A model generated the notes under the pieces. It made no database searches and was not told where the DNA came from. It saw only the letters and a list, made by a program, of their open reading frames with translations. A stretch of 64,000 bases of DNA from NCBI RefSeq assembly GCF_000025185.1, contig NC_013720.1, forward strand, positions 3,968,001 to 4,032,000. The letters are read 5' to 3'. The position numbers and the translations under genes were made by a program. The stretch is from Pirellula staleyi DSM 6068 (GTDB taxonomy: Bacteria > Planctomycetota > Planctomycetia > Pirellulales > Pirellulaceae). Below, one piece after another: positions 55,865 to 64,000 of the stretch. Numbering within the stretch: position 1 is the first letter of the stretch; each line of letters opens with the position of its first letter.

Positions 55865-56296
55865 GTGATAGCAGCGACATCGCACCAGAAAAATTATGAG
55901 GAAATGGGAAATCCTGGCCGGATATTCGGATTCCTTGGAGTTTTCTGGTTGTAAGGCCGATCATAGGCTGCAGGCACGAAATCGCGGCCGGGGTGCTATT
56001 GTTCCCGGGAAAACGATGTTCGTGCGTTAAGTGTTGCTGCATCAAGGGTTACGTCAAACGGCTCGGTATGCTTCCCAGTCGCTATGCCTTAACCTTTTAC
56101 GATACAACCAGTTACGAATCAGACTGGGATGCCCGGCTCTAGGTCGAAGTTAGCTCTAGAAGTGGCTCGTTTACGACACCTCTGGACGATTACGCTTGAC
56201 TCTAGTGCTTACTGCATCTACAGTTGGAGCGTTCGCAGCGGTCCCTTGCGAGGGCCTCTGGCGAACAAAACCAACAAGGTGGAGGAGAGCCCAGTC
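55865..56296. promoter_or_regulatory. Leader region of the HU-like gene
   Basis: 430 bases without a supported gene. Complementary 8-mers TCCCAGTC (56073-56080) and GACTGGGA (56122-56129) bracket an A/T-rich stretch with a -10-like TACGAT, so a promoter may lie there. The open frame running from 56129 into the HU-like gene has no family support before the GTG at 56297. Confidence 0.4.
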
Positions 56297-56671
56297 GTGA
56301 CTAAAAAAGAGATCGTCAAAACGATTTCCGAGGAGATTGGACTTACCCAGCTGAAGACCAAAGAGATCGTCCAAAAGACCTTCGACGCGATCGTTGAGAC
56401 GCTTGTCGAAGAACGCCGCATCGAGCTGCGTAACTTTGGCGTCTTTGAGGTGAAGGAACGAGCGGCACGCAAAGCGCGTAACCCTCGAACCGGTCAGCCG
56501 GTGTATGTCGCGGAAAAGTTCGTCGTGACGTTCAAACCCGGTAAAGAGATGGAAGAGAAGGTTCGGCAACTCGAAGCTGCTCGCCGCGAGCGAGAAGCAC
56601 GAGCAGCCGCTGCCGCCAATGGAACCCCGGCACCAACGGATCCAGCCAGCGGTGGAGCTCAGCCGTCGTAA
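56297..56671 (+). CDS. HU/IHF-family DNA-binding protein with Ala/Arg-rich tail
   Basis: 124 residues from a GTG with GGAGGAG 9 bases upstream. The HU fold is complete: [43 protein letters not shown]-binding arm RNPRTGQPV and [10 protein letters not shown]. After about residue 92 a tail rich in Ala, Arg, Glu and Pro ([17 protein letters not shown]) extends beyond usual bacterial HU. It bends and packages DNA as a nucleoid protein. It appears to be monocistronic, with a 7-bp stem (56676-56682 with 56693-56699) just after the stop. Confidence 0.92.
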   Translation: MTKKEIVKTISEEIGLTQLKTKEIVQKTFDAIVETLVEERRIELRNFGVFEVKERAARKARNPRTGQPVYVAEKFVVTFKPGKEMEEKVRQLEAARREREARAAAAANGTPAPTDPASGGAQPS

Positions 56672-56675
56672 GCTA

Positions 56676-56699
56676 TAAGTCCTTGCTCGCAGGGACTTA
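56676..56699 (+). terminator. Hairpin after the HU-like gene
   Basis: TAAGTCC pairs perfectly with GGACTTA around a 10-base loop, 4 bases after the stop codon. There is no T-run, so it may stabilise the mRNA end rather than terminate. The rest of the gap up to 56986 shows no gene. Confidence 0.4.
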
Positions 56700-56986
56700 A
56701 CTTCACGACTGCTGAAAACCGTGACAGCTGAAAACGTCGAGCGACCGAGAGGTCGAGCATCAACACAAAGATCGGACGAAAGGATTCGCCGATCCCACCT
56801 GTGATGCCCGGCACCTAAGCTTGGAACTAGCGTTTGTCGAGCGAACACCATCTCGCACAAAGACAGTCGTCAGTAGCTTGCGATTAGTAACACGATTGGG
56901 AACAGTTGGCTTGGCCTGCAGTCGGCAGCGGATTACGCCCGAAGCTCGCCACAGCAAATGGAATATCTTTCACGGAGGAAAGATCG

Positions 56987-57205
56987 ATGCGTCGCTTCAT
57001 CTTGTGGTCGGTTCTGAGCTTGGCGGTTGCCACCAATGTGGGTTGCTTCCTGCCCATCTATAACGGCGATCCTGCCGTCCGAACCCGCGAACTCATCTAC
57101 ACTTCGGAAGATTTTCGCAACATCGTTGCCGAATGGCAGCGCATCTGGTTCCTCGACCAGCCCAGCCATATGACGCCTACGCGCGTTCACGGCGGGATCA
57201 TCTAA
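56987..57205 (+). CDS. Small secreted (lipo)protein, unknown
   Basis: 72 residues; GGAGGA lies 7-8 bases before the ATG, a strong ribosome-binding site. The N-terminus RRFILWSVLSLAVATNVGCF is a signal sequence with a cysteine at about 20 that could be lipid-modified, though the lipobox is imperfect. The mature part (TRELIYTSEDFRNIVAEWQR, then IWFLDQPSHMTPTRVHGGII) matches no family I know. The strong Shine-Dalgarno and signal peptide argue that it is real. Confidence 0.68.
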   Translation: MRRFILWSVLSLAVATNVGCFLPIYNGDPAVRTRELIYTSEDFRNIVAEWQRIWFLDQPSHMTPTRVHGGII

Positions 57206-57545
57206 GCAGCTTGCACGCTCGCCTTAGCGCCCGGCTGTTGCCGCGCGCTTGTTGCCGTAGCAAAGCTGTGCGTAGAGTCACGAGCAAAGGCTCCTTGAGG
57301 GATCGCTGCGCCGTAATCGCTCCCTGCTGCACGCTCGCCATCGCCTGCTGCTAACGCGTGGCTCGAGCCGCTTGCTAGCCACCCTCTGCTGCCTTGCGCG
57401 CATCGTTGTGAGGTTGTCACCCGCGCCTCTCGCGGTTAGATTCGCCTGTCACCTGCCAACTTCACAGCAAACTATCCTTTGGCCTCCGCTCGTCGTCGGT
57501 GCCCCAGGCAGGTGCACCTGCGGTTGGCACACCTGATTGCGGATC
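57206..57545. other. Intergenic region upstream of pyrD
   Basis: 340 bases, rich in C and short GCTG/GCTC repeats, without a supported gene. A 6-bp stem GTGGCT/AGCCAC (57358-57363 with 57377-57382) could terminate transcription from the small lipoprotein gene. The pyrD promoter should lie towards the right end; it cannot be placed. Confidence 0.4.
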
Positions 57546-58493
57546 ATGGCTCCTGCTGCCTCCATTGCTTCTGGCGTCGATCTCTCGGTCACTCTGGGAC
57601 GCCTCCGCCTCCGAAACCCGATCCTCACCGCCTCGGGAACCTTTGGCTACGCTCGCGAGATGGAGTCGCTGGTCGATTTCAGCAAACTTGGAGGCATTCT
57701 TCCGAAGACCGTCACCCAGCAGCCTCGCGCTGGTAATACCCCTTGGCGCACGGTTGAGACCACCGCTGGTCTTCTGAACGCCATCGGACTCGACAACGAC
57801 GGGATCGAGACCTTCATTGCCCACCACATGCCGTACCTCGGCAGCTTGCCGACCTCGATCATCGTGAGTATCGCCGGCAGCAACCACAACGAATTCGTTG
57901 CCATGGCGGGTCGGCTGTCGGATATCGATGGCATTGCCGCTATCGAGCTCAATATTTCGTGCCCCAACGTGGCCCACGGCATCGACTTCGGTGCCGACGC
58001 ATCGCTCTGCGAAAAGCTGGTGTCAGACTGTGTGAAAGCGACCCGACATCCGATTCTGGCCAAGCTCACCCCGAACGTCACACGGATTGCCGATGTCGCT
58101 AAAGGGGCAGCCAATGGTGGGGCCGATGCCCTTTCGCTGATCAACACCGTCCAAGGGATGGCCATCGATTGGCGGAAGCAAAAGCCGCTCCTCGGGAATG
58201 TGATGGGGGGGCTGAGTGGTCCCGCCATTAAGCCGATCGCGCTCCGCTGCGTCCACCAGGTACGGCAGGCGGTCAGCACGCCGATCATTGGGATCGGCGG
58301 TATCGCGACCATCGACGACGTGATGGAATTTATCGTCGCTGGTGCATCGGCAGTACAAATCGGCACCGCCAACTACTACGACCCCACGGTGACCATGAAA
58401 CTGGCAGCCGCTCTTCCATTTGCCTTGCAGGAAATAGGTGCCAAGTCGATTGCCGAAGTGGTGGGAAGTTTGAAACTCCCCGGCAAGCCGTAG
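57546..58493 (+). CDS. pyrD: Dihydroorotate dehydrogenase, class 1B catalytic subunit
   Basis: 315 residues from the ATG; a TTG three codons upstream is possible. It oxidises dihydroorotate to orotate in pyrimidine synthesis. The FMN barrel has PILTASGTFGYARE, C139 as catalytic base in ELNISCPNV (Cys marks class 1, soluble enzymes; membrane class 2 uses Ser) and GIGGIATIDDVMEFIVAGAS near the FMN phosphate. Class 1B enzymes work with the PyrK iron-sulfur flavoprotein, which is not in this window. trpS follows 99 bases later. Confidence 0.92.
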   Translation: MAPAASIASGVDLSVTLGRLRLRNPILTASGTFGYAREMESLVDFSKLGGILPKTVTQQPRAGNTPWRTVETTAGLLNAIGLDNDGIETFIAHHMPYLGSLPTSIIVSIAGSNHNEFVAMAGRLSDIDGIAAIELNISCPNVAHGIDFGADASLCEKLVSDCVKATRHPILAKLTPNVTRIADVAKGAANGGADALSLINTVQGMAIDWRKQKPLLGNVMGGLSGPAIKPIALRCVHQVRQAVSTPIIGIGGIATIDDVMEFIVAGASAVQIGTANYYDPTVTMKLAAALPFALQEIGAKSIAEVVGSLKLPGKP

Positions 58494-58592
58494 CGGCATC
58501 GCTGCCACTCGGTCGAAGGTCGATTCACAACATCGCTTAAGATTGCCACGCTCGTCTTATCGTACGAGCTTTTTTGGAAGTAGGAAATTGTC

Positions 58593-59558
58593 ATGCGAGT
58601 CTTGTCGGGCATTCAGCCAACCGGTCGCTTTCACTGGGGAAACTATTTCGGCGCGATCCGGCAATACATCGACCTGCAGCATGGCAACGAGTCGTACTAC
58701 TTCATCGCGAATCTGCATGCCCTCACTACGGTGCGCGATAAGAAACAGCTCGAGCAAAACACGCTCGACGCAGCGCTCGATCTCCTGGCGCTAGGGCTTC
58801 AGCCCGAAACAGCCACGCTGTTTGTGCAGTCCGATGTTCCTGAGGTGAGCGAGTTGTGCTGGATTCTGATGACCGGCACTCCGATGGGGCTGCTCGAAAA
58901 GTGCCATGCTTTTAAGGACAAGAAAGAGCGAGGCCTCACCGCTGATGCCGGGCTCTTTACTTATCCGGTCCTCATGGCGGCCGATATTTTGATCTACGAT
59001 GCCGACATCGTTCCGGTCGGTCACGATCAGATTCAGCACATCGAAGTCTGCCGCGATTTGGCTGGCAGTTTTAACTTTCACTTCAAGCAAGAAGTGTTCG
59101 TGCTTCCCAAGTCCAAGATCTTGGAGACGAGTGCCAAAGTCCCCGGGCTCGATGGCGAGAAGATGTCGAAGAGCTACAGCAATACGATCGAGATTTTTGA
59201 GCCTGTTGCTGCGATGCGTAAGAAAGTGATGCGCATCAAGACCGACCTTCGTCCGATGGAAGAGCCGAAAGATCCGGCAGGCGATCATTTGTTCGATCTC
59301 TACCGGCTCTTTGCAACCGCCGACGAAATCGCTGCGATGGATGCGCTCTATCGTCGTGGTGGTTTTGGTTATGGGGATGTGAAGAAGGCGCTGGCCGAAG
59401 CAGCCGAGCGATATTTCGCGCCAGCTCGGGCCAAGCGTGAAGAACTAGCCGCTGATCTTCCCAAAGTGCGCGATATCTTGGCCGACGGTGCCCGCCGAGC
59501 TCGCAAGAAAGCCTCCGAAACCCTCCGCCGCGCGAAAGATGCGTGTGGGCTCGGTTAA
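58593..59558 (+). CDS. trpS: Tryptophanyl-tRNA synthetase
   Basis: 321 residues, class I synthetase. The HIGH-like motif is HWGN (14-17) in [15 protein letters not shown] and the KMSKS motif is at 190-194 in [22 protein letters not shown] and [14 protein letters not shown] are typical TrpRS segments. It charges tRNA-Trp. Length is slightly below the 330-350 usual for bacteria but all motifs are present. Confidence 0.95.
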   Translation: MRVLSGIQPTGRFHWGNYFGAIRQYIDLQHGNESYYFIANLHALTTVRDKKQLEQNTLDAALDLLALGLQPETATLFVQSDVPEVSELCWILMTGTPMGLLEKCHAFKDKKERGLTADAGLFTYPVLMAADILIYDADIVPVGHDQIQHIEVCRDLAGSFNFHFKQEVFVLPKSKILETSAKVPGLDGEKMSKSYSNTIEIFEPVAAMRKKVMRIKTDLRPMEEPKDPAGDHLFDLYRLFATADEIAAMDALYRRGGFGYGDVKKALAEAAERYFAPARAKREELAADLPKVRDILADGARRARKKASETLRRAKDACGLG

Positions 59559-59737
59559 GCTTCAGCAGCGACTCGATGACTCCACGAAATTCCCCTCGGA
59601 ATCGTTCTTTTTTGGTGACTTGGGGGGCTGGCCGGCATCCAAGAGTGAACGAAGGTGACGTTTGCGACGTACACCTACCTGGCGCTCGGACGAATGACCG
59701 TCCGGGCACGTTCCACTCTCCCCGGAGGTCCGGTCTG

Positions 59738-60307
59738 ATGTCTCTCGCGATTTCGAAAACGCAAATGCTCGCTGGCTTTGCCGCTGTTACACTCGCCACC
59801 GTGGCAACCCTCTGGGCCGACGCTGATTCGCCACCAGCGAAGGGGGATGTCGCCAAAGACTTTACCCTTCAGACTCTCGACGGCACCGAGGTGCAGCTAT
59901 CGAAGCTCAACGCCAAGGGACCTGTCGTGGTGGTCGTGCTGCGTGGCTATCCCGGCTATCAATGCCCCGCCTGCAATGCCCAAACAGGCGAGTTCATCGG
60001 CGCTGCGAAGAAGTTTGCCGCTGCCAAGGCCAACGTGGTGCTGGTCTATCCCGGCGAAGGGAAGGGGCTCGAGAAGTTTGCGAAGGACTTTGTGACTGGG
60101 AAGACGTTTCCCGACAACGTGATGCTGGTGACCGATCCCGATTACAAGTTCACGGTGGCTTACAACTTGCGCTGGGATGCTCAGAACGAAACCGCCTTTC
60201 CATCGACGTTCGTGATCGATGCCGAGGGGAAAATCATCTACAGCAAAATCAGTGAGACCCACGGTGGTCGTGCACCGGTGGCTGAAGTCCTCAAAGCGCT
60301 CGAGTAA
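59738..60307 (+). CDS. Secreted peroxiredoxin-like AhpC/TSA family protein
   Basis: 189 residues; GGAGGT lies 8 bases before the ATG. A signal peptide (TQMLAGFAAVTLATVATLWA) precedes a thioredoxin-fold domain with GDVAKDFTLQTLDGTEVQL and C76-X2-C79 in GYPGYQCPACNAQ. The second Cys makes it resemble redoxin or thiol-disulfide proteins (PrxQ/AhpC-like). It may detoxify peroxides or maintain thiols in the periplasm. Confidence 0.85.
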   Translation: MSLAISKTQMLAGFAAVTLATVATLWADADSPPAKGDVAKDFTLQTLDGTEVQLSKLNAKGPVVVVVLRGYPGYQCPACNAQTGEFIGAAKKFAAAKANVVLVYPGEGKGLEKFAKDFVTGKTFPDNVMLVTDPDYKFTVAYNLRWDAQNETAFPSTFVIDAEGKIIYSKISETHGGRAPVAEVLKALE

Positions 60308-60534
60308 GACTCGCGTACAAACAGGCTCCCTGCTAGCACTGCCATCGAGCGGTGCGACGTGGCGCGGTCGTTCTGTCTAGACAGCCTGGGGCGATGCCGC
60401 TACAGTTCGGCCCCCCAGGCAGCCGAATGCCGGTTATAGAGTCGGTCCGTGCGCAGATGTTGCTGCGGGCCTTGATTCGCCGGAACAAGGATGTTCAGGC
60501 CCCCCAAGATCACAAGCCAAGGAAGGTACGTGTC

Positions 60535-60771
60535 ATGCAATTCAATCTTTTCAGCTGGATTCGCGAAGGGGTGAAGCAGTCGGTGATTCTCGGCGTTTCC
60601 GACGCCGTGGAAGCGATTGGTTCACCTGCCGGCGATGATTCGGTGCGCGAGCGACTGAGCGGTCTGTTGGCCGTGGAAGGTGCCACTGCCGAGCGTCCCC
60701 AGCTGTCGGCCAGCAAGCGTAAAGCGCTCGGCCGCTCGCTGAAGGATTTCGAGAACAGCACGTCGAAGTAG
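60535..60771 (+). CDS. Small hypothetical protein
   Basis: 78 residues from an ATG behind GGAAGG (8 bases). The sequence is MQFNLFSWIREGVKQSVILG at the start, followed by SDAVEAIGSPAGDDSVRERL and a Lys-rich end (SKRKALGRSLKDFENSTSK). No membrane segment or signal peptide is clear. I do not recognise the family; the strong ribosome-binding site supports the gene. A longer frame to 60352 upstream lacks support. Confidence 0.6.
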   Translation: MQFNLFSWIREGVKQSVILGVSDAVEAIGSPAGDDSVRERLSGLLAVEGATAERPQLSASKRKALGRSLKDFENSTSK

Positions 60772-60809
60772 TGGCGCTTCGTGGCCTCGATTTTTTCTTA
60801 GCAACCGCT

Positions 60810-60838
60810 GCGAGCGCGGCTTCTATCGCTGCGCTCGC
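60810..60838. terminator. Hairpin upstream of hrpB
   Basis: GCGAGCGC (60810-60817) is perfectly complementary to GCGCTCGC (60831-60838) with a 13-base loop. It sits 39 bases after the small hypothetical gene and 36 bases before hrpB. It could end the upstream transcript; no T-run follows. Confidence 0.4.
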
Positions 60839-60873
60839 CTCCCCACGGGAAGCGTTCTTGCTACACTCGCCGC

Positions 60874-63465
60874 ATGACGCGCGACGATTCGACACCGCCC
60901 CCCCTCGCTCCACTGCCGATTGATGCTGCGCTGCCAGAACTTCTGACGCATCTGAAAGCATCGCGCCGCGTGGTGCTGGTGGCGCCGCCTGGTGCCGGGA
61001 AAACGACGCGCGTTCCCCCCGCCATTCTCGATAGCGGTATTTGTGGCGATAAGCAGATTGTGGTGCTACAGCCGCGACGTCTAGCCGCGCGAGCCACTGC
61101 CGAGCGGATGTCGAGTGAACGTGGCTCGCGATTGGGGGAAGAAATCGGCTATCAAGTCCGGTTCGAATCACGCGTCAGCAAGCAGACGCGGATCGAGGTC
61201 CTTACCGAAGGGATCTTGCAGCGGCGCTTAGCGAGCGATCCGTTCCTTGAGCGTGTCGGCTGCATTGTGTTCGACGAATTTCACGAGCGCTCGCTCGCCA
61301 GTGATCTGCTGCTGGGAATGGTCGAGCAAGTTCGCGCGAGTGTTCGCGATGATTTGATGGTGGTGGTGATGTCGGCCACGCTCGACGCGAGTGGCGTGAG
61401 TAAGTATCTCGCCGATGCGCCGGTAGTGGTCAGCGAAGGTCGCAAATTTCCCGTTGAAATTCGCTACGATTCCGATCTCAATCGTCAGCCTCTTGCCGAG
61501 CAAGTTTTGTCGACGGTGAGCCGCGCGATCGAGCAGCGGGATGGCGATCTGCTGGTGTTTCTGCCAGGGGTCGGCGAAATACGGGGCGCTCAGCGATTGC
61601 TTGAGAACGCAAGTTTCTCGCGCGACTTTGCCATCCAGCCCCTCTACGGCGATCTCTCGCTCGAAGAGCAACAGCAGGCGCTGCGCAAGCAATCTCGCCG
61701 CAAGATCGTGCTCGCTACGAACGTCGCGGAAACCAGCGTGACGGTGGATGGCGTGACGATCGTTATCGATTCGGGACTCGCGCGGGTGAGCCGTTATCAC
61801 GAATCGACGGGACTCGATCGACTCGATCTCGAACCGATTTCACGAGCATCGGCCGATCAGCGAGCGGGTCGCGCGGGACGAACTGCGCCCGGCATTTGCT
61901 ACCGCCTTTGGCCCGAAGCGATGCACCGCGCTCGCGCCGCGTTCAACACGCCGGAAGTGCAGCGCGTTGATCTCGCGCCAGCGGTGCTGGAGATACTCGC
62001 CTGGATCGAACCCGACCTTGCCACCTTTCCTTGGTACGAGCCACCTGCCAGTGGAACGCTGGATCGCGCGGTGAGTTTGCTCGAGCAAATTCATGCTGCC
62101 GACGAGCGCTCGATCACCGAGCTTGGGCGTCAGATGCTCCGGTTGCCGATTCATCCACGCCTCGCGCGCATGATGCTCTATGCCCGTGAGCATGGCGATC
62201 TGCTGCCTGTTGCCACTGCAGCGGCGCTGCTGAGCGAGCGCTCGCCGTGGAACCATGCTCCAGGTGGAACGCGGGGCAATTTTGCGCCGCGTCGTGCGCG
62301 TGAGCATAGCGAAAGTGATGTGCTCGACCGTGTGCAGGCGATCGCAGCTTTCGAGGCTCGCGGCGAAACGCACTTCCCCTTCGGCGAACTCAATCCACGC
62401 AGCGCCAAAACGCTGCTCCGAACGCGCGATCAACTGCTGCGGCTGGTTGATGCGCCGCGCAACACCTCGTCGATGCCTGAGGATGAACTGCTGCAGCGCG
62501 CAATCCTGGCCGGGTTTCCAGATCGGGTCGCGAAACGTCGCGAGACGAAGCTGGCCCCTGAATATGCGCGCGACGATGCAGTGCGGGGACTCATGGTTGG
62601 TGGTCGCGGCGTGAAGCTCGATCGGTCGAGCCAAGTTCTCAGCGAGGAACTGTTCGTTTGCGTCGAGCTCGACATGGGGCAGGGGGAGGCAATCGTTCGA
62701 CAAGCGTCGGGTGTGAAGCGCGCCTGGCTCGATCCGCAGCTGCTCGAGACCAAGCGTGTCGCGGTTTTCGACGACGAACTTTTGCGCGTGCAGGGACGCA
62801 AGCGAACCAGCTGGAACGGACTCCTCCTCGACGAGTCGCAGGCGGCACTTCCCGAGGAAGATGAAGTGGCCGAGATCCTGGCGAAAGAGGCGATCGCGCG
62901 GTGGGACCGCGTCTTTCCGCCCGAGAGCGAGGGAGTGCTCGACTATGTTCTCCGAACGCGGCTGTTGGCGAGGCTGATGCCCAAGCTCGAGTTGCCGCCG
63001 ATGGACGTCCCCTATCTCCAGTCGATCTTGCCTGCCGTGGCTCGTGGGTGTCGGTCGATCGACGATCTGCGTCGTGCGCCGTGGCTGATGGTGATCAAAA
63101 ACGGGCTCAGCTGGGATCAGCAGCAGGCGATTGAGCGGGAGGCTCCAGAGCGTATCAAGGTGCCCAGTGGGAATGCGATTCGGCTGGAGTATCAAGCCGA
63201 TGGGCCACCGATACTGGCGGTACGGATTCAGGAGATTTTTGGGCTGCTAGAGACCCCAAAAATTGCGGGAGGCCGTCAGCCAATTCTTTTGCATTTGCTC
63301 GCACCGAACATGCGTGTTGCCCAGGTAACAGACGACCTGCATAGTTTTTGGGCAAGCTCCTACGCGCTAGTGCGCAAAGATCTCCGTGCTCGGTACCCAA
63401 AACATTCGTGGCCCGAGGATCCGTATACAGCAGTTGCGCAAAGTCGTCCGGCGCGAAAGAACTGA
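60874..63465 (+). CDS. hrpB: ATP-dependent RNA helicase HrpB
   Basis: 863 residues, DEAH/RHA superfamily 2 helicase. Motif I is VAPPGAGKTTRVP (GAGKT at 40-44), motif II is FDEFHERS (D134-H137), motif III is MSATLDAS and motif VI is ADQRAGRAGRTAPG. The HrpB C-terminal domain occupies the last 130 residues or so (PSGNAIRLEYQADGPPILAV, QVTDDLHSFWASSYALVRKD), which is specific to HrpB rather than HrpA. Its cellular role is poorly defined. Confidence 0.95.
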   Translation: MTRDDSTPPPLAPLPIDAALPELLTHLKASRRVVLVAPPGAGKTTRVPPAILDSGICGDKQIVVLQPRRLAARATAERMSSERGSRLGEEIGYQVRFESRVSKQTRIEVLTEGILQRRLASDPFLERVGCIVFDEFHERSLASDLLLGMVEQVRASVRDDLMVVVMSATLDASGVSKYLADAPVVVSEGRKFPVEIRYDSDLNRQPLAEQVLSTVSRAIEQRDGDLLVFLPGVGEIRGAQRLLENASFSRDFAIQPLYGDLSLEEQQQALRKQSRRKIVLATNVAETSVTVDGVTIVIDSGLARVSRYHESTGLDRLDLEPISRASADQRAGRAGRTAPGICYRLWPEAMHRARAAFNTPEVQRVDLAPAVLEILAWIEPDLATFPWYEPPASGTLDRAVSLLEQIHAADERSITELGRQMLRLPIHPRLARMMLYAREHGDLLPVATAAALLSERSPWNHAPGGTRGNFAPRRAREHSESDVLDRVQAIAAFEARGETHFPFGELNPRSAKTLLRTRDQLLRLVDAPRNTSSMPEDELLQRAILAGFPDRVAKRRETKLAPEYARDDAVRGLMVGGRGVKLDRSSQVLSEELFVCVELDMGQGEAIVRQASGVKRAWLDPQLLETKRVAVFDDELLRVQGRKRTSWNGLLLDESQAALPEEDEVAEILAKEAIARWDRVFPPESEGVLDYVLRTRLLARLMPKLELPPMDVPYLQSILPAVARGCRSIDDLRRAPWLMVIKNGLSWDQQQAIEREAPERIKVPSGNAIRLEYQADGPPILAVRIQEIFGLLETPKIAGGRQPILLHLLAPNMRVAQVTDDLHSFWASSYALVRKDLRARYPKHSWPEDPYTAVAQSRPARKN

Positions 63466-63895
63466 GCATTGCCAGTGGACGATTTCGGTCAGCACGTCCA
63501 CGCAGCAACTGATTTCGAGGGTCTCAGAGAGCACCCAGTGAATGGGTGATCTTTTGCAGAGGTGGCGAGCTGAGCCGCCGTAACAGGCGCGTTAAACAGC
63601 CGAGAGAGGCTCTGAAAAAACGAGAGCGAGAGGCGCAGGACTTGGCCAATGCGAGGCACCAGCGCACTGCCCGCCGCGCGGAAGATGCAGGCTGGTGAAG
63701 TCGAGCAGGCTCGAGCCCATTAGTGCGGCGTCGCGCGGTGAAAACAACACGACCGCCATGCGGCTTGAAGATCCATTTCAAGTCGCTATGCCGATTAGCG
63801 AGTCATCGATTGGCTTAGCAACTGCTAACTCAGCCGCGCGTGACTCGACTTCAGTTTTCCTAGGGAAATATCGCTAAAAGCGAACTTCCGGTCGT
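63466..63895. other. Intergenic region right of hrpB
   Basis: 430 bases between convergent genes. I see no supported gene; short open frames on both strands lack ribosome-binding sites or family features. Confidence 0.4.
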
Positions 63896-64000
63896 CTATC
63901 GTCCGGGCGCTTTGACCATGGAAAGCGAGCGTAATTCGCGCCGCTTTTCTTTCGGTAAAAACTCCCGCTCCACTAGTTCGGGATCGTACTGCGTCCAGCT
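63896..64000 (-). CDS. C-terminal end of an unidentified gene (cut by window edge)
   Basis: The minus strand is open from the right edge for 34 codons to a TAG at 63896-63898. The translation, ending REFLPKEKRRELRSLSMVKAPGR, is charged and looks like a soluble protein tail. Too little is present to name a family, and a chance open frame cannot be excluded. Confidence 0.4.
   Translation of the reverse strand, partial: SWTQYDPELVEREFLPKEKRRELRSLSMVKAPGR

Noticed and set aside
57206-57545. Possible structured RNA or repeat array in the C-rich gap before pyrD
   Set aside because: Only short, irregular GCTG/GCTC words and one 6-bp stem are seen; no regular repeat-spacer pattern and no known RNA family features.
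61840-63195. Long open frame on the minus strand inside hrpB
   Set aside because: It is antisense to conserved helicase and HrpB C-terminal segments, with no motifs of its own.

Overview
The window looks like chromosome of a free-living, motile, aerobic planctomycete, most likely of the Pirellulaceae. The diagnostic families are two DUF1501 proteins paired with PSCyt1/DUF1549/DUF1553 proteins, a DUF1559 prepilin-like protein with its H-X9-DG tail motif, a secreted PQQ-type beta-propeller, a secreted YbjN protein and many proteins with signal peptides. GC content is moderate and coding density high. I found no insertion sequence, prophage, CRISPR array, rRNA or tRNA. Assignment to Pirellulaceae is inference from family content.

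Layout. 1-5462 (minus): a chemotaxis operon in the order cheA, cheW, a soluble PAS-PAS chemoreceptor, cheY, cheB (cut by the left edge). 5885-8799 (plus): a FixL/FixJ-like PAS histidine kinase and LuxR-type response regulator. 8825-14894 (minus): an inorganic-carbon (DAB) operon, dabA-dabB plus a second, divergent NuoM-like membrane subunit. 15374-17975 (minus): metE behind a cobalamin riboswitch with a hairpin that can mask the ribosome-binding site, ending in an intrinsic terminator. 17979-22426 (minus): DUF1559 protein, His-rich secreted propeller, lipoprotein and PQQ-type propeller. 22998-23797 (plus): two small genes. 23882-27960 (minus): first DUF1549/DUF1501 pair. 28139-32597: a PAS-AraC regulator (plus) tail to tail with a tetR-devB-devC-devA export operon (minus). 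32890-37516 (minus): three secreted carbohydrate-active enzymes (two esterases, one GH2-like glycosidase). 37947-42049 (plus): SGNH/GDSL-TPR protein, NodU/SxtI-type carbamoyltransferase, SxtJ-like membrane protein and DUF5989 protein. 42111-46957 (minus): second DUF1549/DUF1501 pair. 47456-50503 (plus): DUF202 protein, YpfJ-type metalloprotease, Tat-exported intradiol dioxygenase, VOC protein. 50646-53428 (minus): YbjN protein, TPR protein, ApbE. 53545-63465: CX4CH protein, Nudix hydrolase, YkgJ protein, HU-like protein, small lipoprotein, pyrD, trpS, peroxiredoxin-like protein, a small hypothetical and hrpB, then the C-terminal end of an unknown minus-strand gene.

The most noteworthy systems are the three-gene DAB-type operon, the sxtIJK-like carbamoyltransferase module joined to an SGNH-TPR protein, and the metE riboswitch, whose leader repeats 13 bases of its own aptamer next to the ribosome-binding site. 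Start codons were re-chosen by Shine-Dalgarno fit and signal-peptide position where the longest open frame looked too long.
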